64,000 bases of DNA from Viola odorata. Lineage: Eukaryota > Streptophyta > Magnoliopsida > Malpighiales > Violaceae. The stretch lies in contig OY829538.1 in the NCBI GenBank assembly GCA_963691705.1, positions 45,969,151-46,033,150 of the forward strand, given 5' to 3'. Shown piece by piece: positions 56,627 through 64,000 of this stretch. Position numbers and translations under genes: made by a program. Under the pieces are notes generated by a model, which did no database searches, was not told where the DNA came from, and saw nothing but the letters and a program-made list of their open reading frames with translations. Each line of letters begins with the position of its first letter. Within the stretch, counting starts at the first letter, position 1.

Positions 56627-59567
56627 TTCCCCCCCTTCGGAAGGATTCGCCCTCGAATCCGAATCGGTATCAGCTGAAAGTCCATACTCGTCATCTGCAT
56701 CAAACAGCGCTAAGTCAGAAACATTGAAAGTAGAGCTAACGGCTCCATACTCACTCGGCAATGCCAGTTGGTAGGCATTGTTGTTGATCTTCTCAACAAT
56801 CTGGAACGGTCCGTCACCTCTAGGAGATAGCTTGCCACGGCGTTGGTCAGGAAAACGCTCCTTGCGCATATGCAACCAGACCCAATCGCCCACCTGGAAC
56901 GTCACTAGCCGTCGGCCCTCGTTCCGTTTCTGCACAAGCTTGTCATTCATGCGCTCAATGTTCTGTTTTGCCTTAGCATGCAATTGCTTGACAAAATCAG
57001 CCTTTTGTGCACCATCTAAACTTACAACATCATTCAAAGGTAAGGGAGTTAAATCCAAAACAGTTCTAGGATTAAATCCATACACAAGTTCAAACGGCGA
57101 GTAATGAGTAGTAGAATGAACAGCACGGTTGTAAGCAAATTCAATAAACGGTAAATGATCAACCCAAGTAGAAACATGCTTACTAACTAAGGTGCGTAAA
57201 AGGGAGCCAAGAGTCCGATTTACCACCTCAGTTTGACCATCGGTTTGTGGGTGATAAGATGTAGAATACAATAATTTAGTACCAAGTTTCTTCCACAAAA
57301 CACGCCAAAAATGACTAAGAAACTTAGTATCTCTATCACTCACAATAGTTAAAGGTATACCATGCAAACGGACTACTTCACGAAAGAACAAATCAGCGAC
57401 CTGAGTAGCATCACAAGTAGTAGAACATGGAATAAAGTGGGACATCTTCGAAAATCTGTCCACCACAACAAAGACACTATCCTTTCCGTTCTTAGACCTA
57501 GGCAATCCAACGACAAAATCCATAGACAAATCGGTCCAAGGGTGAGAAGGGACAGGTAACGGCATGTATTCTCCATGACCAGCAGATTTCGACTTGGCTC
57601 GACGACATATTAAACATCTAGCAATAATGCGGACAACATCACGCTTCATGTGAGGCCAATAAAAGTGATCATGCAATACATCCAAGGTTTTAGTCACGCC
57701 AAAGTGACCCATTAAGCCACCACTATGGGCTTCATGCACAAGTAATTCACGAAGAGAGCAATGAGGAATACACAAATGTTTGCCTTTAAACAAATAACCC
57801 TCATGCTTGTAGAATTTAGAACCAGAAATAGAAACGCCATGCAAGTAAATAGCACCAAAATTAGAATCGGTTGCATAGAGCTCTATAATGTGCGAAAATC
57901 CAAGCAATTTGGCATTTAGAGAAGTAATCAGCACATACCGTCGCGATAGCGCATCGGCAACAATATTCTCTTTACCTTGTTTGTACTGAATGTGGTAAGG
58001 GAACGCCTCTATAAACTCCATCCAAACGGCATGTCGCCGATTGAGCTTCCCTTGACCCTTTAGGTACTTCAAGCTCAAATGGTCTGTGTGGATGATAAAC
58101 TCCCTTGGCATCAGATAGTGTTGCCATGTTTCTAACGCTCGGACAAGAGCATAGAATTCCTTGTCATAGGTCGGATATCGGAGCTGAGCATCCTTGAGCT
58201 TCTCACTGAAAAAGGCAATCGGTCGTTTCTCCTGTAGCAGAACGGCACCGATTCCTAATCCGCTGGCGTCGCACTCTATCTCAAACGCCTTGCTGAAGTC
58301 GGGCAATGCTAGCACGGGAGCGGCACAGAGCCGTTCCTTGAGGGTAGGAAACGCCTCCTCCTGTTGTTGCTCCCACCTGAAAACAACATTCTTTTTTGTT
58401 AAATCATTCAATGGAACGGCAATGGTGCTAAAATCCTTTACAAAACGCCGATAGAAGCTTGCCAATCCATGGAACGATCTCACATCGGTAACGGCCTTCG
58501 GCGTCGGCCATTCCCGTATTGCGCGAATCTTCTCTACATCCACTTTAACGCCATCTGCACTCACAATGAAACCAAGAAAACCAACTTGTTCCAATGCAAA
58601 AGAACACTTACTAGGTTTAGCATATAATTTCTGCTCACGAAGTGTTAGAAAAACTTCCTTAAGATGTAAAACATGCTCATCCAATGATTTGCTATAGATT
58701 AAAATGTCATCAAAATAAACTACAACAAATTTACCAATTAAGTGCCGAAGTACATGGTTCATTAATCTCATAAAGGTGCTAGGAGCATTAGTCAAGCCAA
58801 ACGGCATAACCATCCATTCATATAAACCATACTTAGTCTTAAAAGCAGTTTTCCATTCATCCCCTTCTTTCATACGAATCTGGTGGTAGCCACTCATTAA
58901 ATCAATTTTAGAAAATAATTTACTACCACTTAATTCATCTAGCATATCATCCAATCGAGGAATAGGATGGCGATACTTTACAGTGATTTTGTTGACTGCT
59001 CTACAATCAACACACATGCGCCAAGATCCATCCTTCTTAGGGACTAGAATGACTGGAACGGCACATGGAGACAGACTCTCCCGAACGTACCCACGCGCAA
59101 GCAAATCGTCCACTTGCCGTTTCAGTTCCTTTGTCTCCTCTGGATTGGATCGGTAAGCCGGCCGATGGGGAATTGCCGATCCAGGAACAAAGTCGATCTG
59201 ATGTTCGATGCCTCGAATCGGAGGTAAGCCAGGTGGCATCTCTTCGGGTAGAACATCTCCAAATTCCTGCAAGAGAGAAGATATACCAATCGGAACGGTG
59301 TTGTGCCGTTCCGTTTCATTGGAGGTTAAACAAGAAGAGCGAAAACGGATTAGAAGTAGAGGACGGCTTGCGTCAAAACAGTTGTTATGAGAAAGCATGG
59401 CTCTCCTCACTTCGCTCCCCTTGGCATATACACTCAATTTCTTTTTATTTACCTCTCCTTTTCTCTCAATGCCACTCTCAGTACGCTTACTCTTTTCGTG
59501 CGAATGTTTACACTCGCCCTCTGCATGCTTGCTATTTTCATGCGAATGTTTAAGGCTCACACACGCT
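56407..59567 (-). pseudogene. CRM1 pol (chromovirus RT, RNase H, integrase), 5' truncated and frameshifted
   Basis: The main frame 59567-56624 encodes, in order, the protease-RT link ([13 protein letters not shown]), RT with YFDD, RNase H (DASG...GAVLL), an HHCC finger (HSGG...HFGV...CLICRRAK), integrase with SMDF, VSDRD and GQTEVVNR, and the [14 protein letters not shown]...GPFQIV C-terminal domain. It stops at TGA 56624-56626. In the next frame the sequence continues with NDANP...GPMTRARARKL to 56407, a tail I associate with CRM-type chromoviruses, lying inside the LTR. One extra G in a run of seven (56627-56633) explains the shift. Gag, protease and 5' LTR are missing; the first ~20 codons of the open frame are Tat2 sequence. 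Confidence 0.8.
56627..56638 (-). other. CRM1 polypurine tract
   Basis: Minus-strand GAAGGGGGGGAA ends exactly where the LTR (TGATGC) starts. It is also coding, and is the site of the frameshift. Confidence 0.75.
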
Positions 59568-59840
59568 CTGTATTGGAAATATTTGTCATGAGCCCAACTG
59601 AAAACGGGTCTTCCTCGGGACATTGTATTGCAGTGGTCGTGTTCCGGGGATTAGCAATGAATGCGCTGTCTTGACTGTTACAGGGCCGTCTTTTCAGTGG
59701 CAGGTGGTTGGGCGGTTCTTTGGTGCCCTTTGATTGGTGCGTTCAACGAGCAGATGCGCCTGTGACGGATCAGATTCTGCAATTGCAGTTATTTTTCCCA
59801 AGCGTCTTAATTGATTTTTCAGGGATCGAAATGCTCACTC

Positions 59841-59852
59841 GGCTATATAAGG
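59841..59852 (+). promoter_or_regulatory. TATA box of Tat2 gene C
   Basis: GGCTATATAAGG, ~70 nt before the ATG at 59917, followed by a pyrimidine-rich leader ending TTTTGCAGGTGGC. Confidence 0.65.
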
Positions 59853-59916
59853 GAGTTTGGTTTCCCTTTCCTGTTCATCTTCATCCTTTTCCTTCTTTTT
59901 TACTTTTGCAGGTGGC

Positions 59917-60339
59917 ATGACAGATTTTTATTTCTTAAGTTTCATGGATCGTGACTCCTTGCCGACTCCCCCGACTTCGCCGGATTCAGATCATCCCCCT
60001 CCTTCGCCACCATGGAGGCCTCCGGTCCGCCGAAAGGGTCGTAAGAAGCAGGGGAAACGGACTTCCAAGACGCCCTTTGCGACGTTGGCTTCTTCTGGTT
60101 CTGCTATTCAAGAGGGTGGCAAACGCTTGTCTTCCCCTGATTGCTCGCTGAACGAGGATTTTCCCATCAGTGCTGGTGCGGGGTTGGCAGATTTGAGCGC
60201 CAAAGGAAAATCATGCCCGTCAGGGTCCTGCCCAGAAAGGGAGGTAGACCAGTCGGTCCTGAATGCTGACGGGAAGATGTCGTTCCTTGATGATGACGGG
60301 GTTTATCACCACGGAATTTATTGGCGTGATGAGGATTAG
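59917..60339 (+). CDS. Tat2 copy of antisense gene C
   Basis: 140 aa, intact. I chose ATG 59917 (MTDFYFL) because it aligns with Tat1's MADSYLL; 59944 is an alternative. It shares PPTxPDxDxPPPSPPWRPxVRRxGRKK at the start and DDxxVYxxGIxWxDxE at the end with the Tat1 protein, while the middle is unalignable by eye. It is unrecognised, basic then acidic, and presumably nuclear. Preservation in a wrecked element shows the ORF was maintained before Tat2 died. 60340-60835 is a leader for the next gene, with no other feature seen. Confidence 0.7.
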   Translation: MTDFYFLSFMDRDSLPTPPTSPDSDHPPPSPPWRPPVRRKGRKKQGKRTSKTPFATLASSGSAIQEGGKRLSSPDCSLNEDFPISAGAGLADLSAKGKSCPSGSCPEREVDQSVLNADGKMSFLDDDGVYHHGIYWRDED

Positions 60340-60835
60340 CCATTTTGCATTGTACCCGCCTATTGGCATTTTATGAATAAAATAATGCTTTCTACTTTTC
60401 CTTTTTGTCGTTACTTCCGTTAGCCTGCTGGTTCTTGGTGATAGCTAACGCAAGCGGTTGGTCTGTCTGAGGCAATTGCTTCGCGGTTACTCTGACCGGG
60501 TCAATACTGTCTCGCCCCTTTGGGGAGTCTCGACGAATAACTTCTCTTTTTTCAAATTTCTTTAATGCGCTTCCACGTGGCCAACTTCTTTTACACGTGT
60601 CTTCGCCCGATTGGTGACTCAATTAATGCGGTGGCATTTTTATCCTTTAAGAAGGGCCATTCTCCAATTTCTCAAAACTTTTGCCCTCACTTCGAATTTT
60701 CCTTTTTGTCTTCCTTCGTTTTCTTCTCCGAATACCTTTTCGGCCGCTCGTCACTGTCCGCCGATTTCTCTGCGATTCTTCTTTTTTAAGGTATCAATTC
60801 GTCCCTTCTCAGATTTCCTTTTTTGTTGGTTTGCT

Positions 60836-61541
60836 ATGGCTAGGAATAGACCTCACCAGATTATCTCTAGGCCCATAGATCCCGAGGTTGCCCAATCACC
60901 GAGTATTTTTACCTGCGATGTGGTTCTGAAAGCCGAATTGGAGGAACATGGTATTACCTTTCCTCCTGGGCATGAGCCTTCTATTCCCGGAAGTGATATG
61001 CGGCTTCATAATCCAGGGTGGGGTCACAGTAGGCTTCTTTATTTTAAAATGTTCCTTTATGGTTTCCGCTTTCCCGTTCATGAGTCGATACTAACTCTGC
61101 TGCGGGAGTATAGCCTTAATCCTGCCCAGATAACTCCTTCTTCTTGGTGTGCGGTTTATGCTTTTCTTCGCGCTTGCGAGTTGAAGAACATTTTTACCCC
61201 ATCTATTCATTTGTTTCGCAAATTCTTTAGCATGATTTGCTACAATTGTTTAATCGAGATTACTCCCCGGTGGGATGATGCGCTCGTGCAGTCGTTTTGG
61301 CAACGTTTTCACGGCTTCAAGAAGGGTGTAGCTGATTGGAAGAGCAACTTCTTTGTTCTGGAGCTACCGTCACGTTTGTGGCATATCAATTTCAATCAGG
61401 AACTGGCAGGTCCCGTTTGGACAAATCCCGCGATTTTGTCCAGAACTGAGTTGGACCAGGCTAACGCTTTGTTAGACGAGAATACCCACTACCGTATTCG
61501 TGCCTTTGCTCTGTCCAAGCCTCTGGAAGAGTGCGTTATGG
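60836..61541 (+). pseudogene. Tat2 copy of gene B, exon 1 only
   Basis: From ATG 60836 (MARNRPHQII), 235 codons plus one base up to the donor GTGAGC at 61542, in the same phase as Tat1 gene B. It aligns throughout with gene B's first exon: PIDPE, ITFPPG, LYFKMFLYGFRFP (GFRFP 76-80), ITPSSWC, PSIHLFRKFF, PRWDD, LPSRLW, ending LEECVMG. This is the Transposase_28-like region, entirely without stops. The rest of the gene was lost at the junction at about 61608, so no full protein can be made. Confidence 0.8.
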
Positions 61542-61608
61542 GTGAGCTTATTTCTTTCCATATTTTCTTTACTTTGGTCCTCGCATGCTTTGTTTGCTAT
61601 AAGAAGCT

Positions 61609-61653
61609 ATTGATCCCAATTCTCAACAAAGGGATGACATTGATCCCAATTCT
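61609..61653. other. Deletion joint with a templated 15-bp filler
   Basis: ATTGATCCCAATTCT occurs at 61609-61623 and 61639-61653. The right copy is part of the CRM2 integrase (…KNWDQC…); the left one sits exactly at the break between Tat2 intron and CRM2. This looks like end joining with copied filler. Confidence 0.7.
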
Positions 61654-64000
61654 TAGAATATTTCGGTACCATGATTCGAAGCAAGTTACCAAGAGTTCGA
61701 TTGACTACCTCCATCTGGCCATCCGTTTGGGGGTGGTAGGATGTGGAAAACAGGAGTTTGGTCCCCAACTTGGCCCATAGGACACGCCAAAAATGACTCA
61801 AAAATTTTGAGTCTCGATCACTTACAATGGTACTTGGCATGCCGTGGAGGCGGACAACCTCTCGGAAAAACAGATCAGCTACATGAGAAGCATCAGCAGT
61901 GGATTTGCAAGGAATAAAATGTGCCATCTTAGAAAATCTATCAACGACAACAAAGATAGCATCTTTCTCGTTACTAGTTCTAGGCAATCCTAGTACAAAA
62001 TCCATGGAAATATCGCACCAAGGGTGCGAAGCAACAGGTAATGGCATGTAACGACCTTGATCATGAGATGTAGACTTAGCACGATGACATTCAATGCATG
62101 CATTAACAATACGAGTTATCATAGGACGCATATGCGGCCAATAAAAGTGTTCTTTTAAAGTACTCAAAGTTTTGTTAATACCGAAATGACTGCTAAGTCC
62201 ACCACCGTGAGCTTCTTTAATGAGAAGTTCACGCATGCTACATTTGGGCACACATAATCGACCTTTACAAAATAGGAATCCATCATGCAAAGAATAATTT
62301 TCAAAAGGTCCATTCAAGCATGCATCATACGCAACATGAAAATCATCATCATTTTCATACAGTTCAATGATATGCGAGAATCCCAATAATTTAGATTGTA
62401 AAGAAGTAATGAGTGCGTACCTTCGGGAAAGGGCGTCGGCGACCGTGTTCTCCTTTCCTTTCAAATACTTGATCACATATGGAAACCGCTCAATGAACTC
62501 CAACCAAACAGCATGGCGACGATTCAACTTACCTTGTCCTTTGAGGTAGCAAAGGGATAGATGGTCGGTGTGAACAACGAATTCCTTTGGGACGAGGTAG
62601 TGCTCCCAAACAGTGAAAGTTCGAATTAAGGCGTACAGTTCCCGATCATACGTGCAGTAATTGAGTTGGGTGTCCTTCAATTTCTCACTGAAATAAGCGA
62701 TCGGTCGCCCTCCTTGTAACAGCACTGCTCCAATCCCGATTCCACTTGCATCGCATTGGACCTCGAATGTCTTATCGAAGTCAGGTAGTGCGAGGACCGG
62801 GCTGGATACAAGGCTTTCCTTAAGGGTTTTGAAGGCCTCCTCTTGTTCGGGCCCCCATATGAATGGAAAGTCCTTCTTGGTGAGTGCGTTGAGGGGCACA
62901 GCAATTGTTGAAAAGTCCTTCACGAAGCACCGATAGAAACCGGCCAAACCATGAAATGAGCGCACCTCGCTCACATTTTGTGGAGTGGGCCAATCCGCAA
63001 TCGCCTTGATCTTGGCTTGATCAACCTTGAGTCCATTGGTTCCTATAATAAAGCCAAGAAAGTGGACTTCGTCCAAACAAAACTCGCACTTCGCGAGTTT
63101 AGCGTAAAGCTTATGCTCGCGAAGGGTTAGAAATACAAGTCTCAAATGCTCAAAATGGGAGTCATGCGAGGAGCTATATATCAAGATGTCATCGAAATAA
63201 ACAACAACAAATTTTCCAATAAAGTCACGCAACACATGATTCATTAATCGCATAAATGTGCTAGGAGCATTTGTTAACCCAAAAGGCATAACTAACCATT
63301 CATAAAGACCAAATTTAGTTTTGAAAGCAGTTTTCCATTGGTCTCCTTCATGCATACGTATTTGATGATATCCACTAGCTAAATCAATTTTCAAAAATAT
63401 GGCAGCATGGCTAAGTTCATCTAGCATATCATCAAGACGAGGTATGGGGTGTGAGTATCTAATGGTTACCTTATTGACTGCTCGACAGTCTATGCACATG
63501 CGCCACGATCCGTCCTTCTTTGGAACAAGGATCACCGGGACGGCACACGGGGAAAGGCTTTCGCGGACGTAGCCTTTGGCGAGGAGGGCCTCGACTTGAG
63601 TCTCCAACTCTTTGGTTTCCATCGGATTGCACCGGTAGGCGGGTCGGTTGGGTATAGGTGCGCCGGGAATCAAATCAATCTTATGCTCGATTCCGCGGAT
63701 TGGTGGTAGTCCTTCGGGCAACTCATCTGGAAACACGTCTTGGAAATCTGACATCAAAGACACAAAAGCAGGAGAAGAGGAATCGGGGTTAGTGTTAGAT
63801 GTTTCCGCGCTCAAGGCACGAAAACGGAGAAAAATGATGGGTTTTTGTGCAAGAAGTGCACGCCTCACATCCCGAGATCTTCCCATGAGACTCACTTTTT
63901 TCTCTTCCCTCGTTCCCCTCGGAACCTCGCTAGCTAGCTCATTTTTTTCTAGCTGTGTTTCCACTCTTTCCTCCCCTTTTCTCTTCTCTCTTCGCAAGCT
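61624..64000 (-). pseudogene. CRM2 pol (chromovirus), 3' truncated, running off the window
   Basis: On the minus strand, open from the window edge to 61624. It contains the protease-RT link ([12 protein letters not shown]), RT ([20 protein letters not shown] ... YFDD), RNase H ([12 protein letters not shown]), the HHCC finger (HGGG...HFGI...CIECHRAK), and the integrase core ([17 protein letters not shown]). It breaks off after CHPFVE, before the C-terminal domain, where the filler adds NWDQ and a stop. It is clearly related to CRM1 but from a different subfamily. No internal stop is seen, so the truncation is fairly recent or the copy was young. Gag and the 5' LTR would lie beyond 64000. Confidence 0.85.

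Larger units (their letters stand above)
55202..61608 (-). mobile_element. Tat2: truncated second Tat element, minus orientation, host of CRM1
   Basis: Pieces from left to right: the 3' LTR (55202-55716), the inserted chromovirus CRM1, the last ~21 bp of the LTR (to 59588), the pre-LTR 15-mer (59591-59605), a gene C homologue and the first exon of a gene B homologue, all in the order of Tat1's 3' half. 515 plus 21 bp equals Tat1's 536-bp LTR. Tat2 ends abruptly in the first intron at about 61608. Pol, gag and the 5' LTR are gone. Confidence 0.75.

Noticed and set aside
59122..59553. Plus-strand ORFs opposite CRM1 pol
   Set aside because: They are antisense shadows of a frame with clear RT/integrase motifs.
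1..64000. tRNA or rRNA genes
   Set aside because: I saw no cloverleaf with A and B boxes and no rRNA signature; the tRNA-like strings are retroelement primer-binding sites.

Overview
This is nuclear DNA from a flowering plant, probably a eudicot. The evidence is nested Tat, Athila and chromovirus-type Ty3/gypsy retrotransposons, a Copia-type LTR, L1-type LINE remnants, hAT-like elements, a Stowaway MITE and short GT-AG introns. Almost everything is repeat-derived, so the window looks like pericentromeric or other heterochromatin. The species cannot be told from the sequence.

Layout. (1) 1-36994 is a tandem array of a ~1.2 kb AT-rich monomer. It starts as a 2-monomer higher-order repeat (1-7256), continues as near-uniform 1206-bp monomers, and ends in diverged copies. 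(2) Two elements interrupt the array. One is a young, 16,075-bp Tat-lineage element (Tat1, 13132-29206, duplicated target GAGGT). The other is a 1288-bp solo LTR (31494-32781, duplicated target TAATT). (3) 36995-45209 is AT-rich DNA with a hAT-like element carrying a captured first exon, a truncated LINE, a Stowaway MITE and two doubtful genes. (4) 45210-55201 is decayed transposon debris: an LTR with primer-binding site, a LINE ORF1 cut by two hAT-like elements, a LINE reverse-transcriptase tail, an Athila LTR plus gag, and an inverted LTR fragment. (5) 55202-64000 is a nest: a second Tat element (Tat2, minus) whose 3' LTR is split by a truncated chromovirus (CRM1), followed by a deletion joint into another chromovirus pol (CRM2).

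The most interesting object is Tat1. Its sense strand carries one gag-protease-RT-RNaseH-second RNaseH-integrase polyprotein, broken only by a TGA before the integrase tail. Its 3' half carries four genes on the opposite strand, each with its own TATA-like box. Two are spliced paralogues of about 725-729 codons with a Transposase_28-like ('putative gypsy type transposon') N-terminal region and a C-terminal coiled coil. Two are small proteins I do not recognise. Tat2 preserves two of the four genes in the same order, so the set is an inherited cargo cassette. I name elements Tat1, Tat2, CRM1 and CRM2 only for this report. No database search was run; family names rest on motifs recognised by eye.
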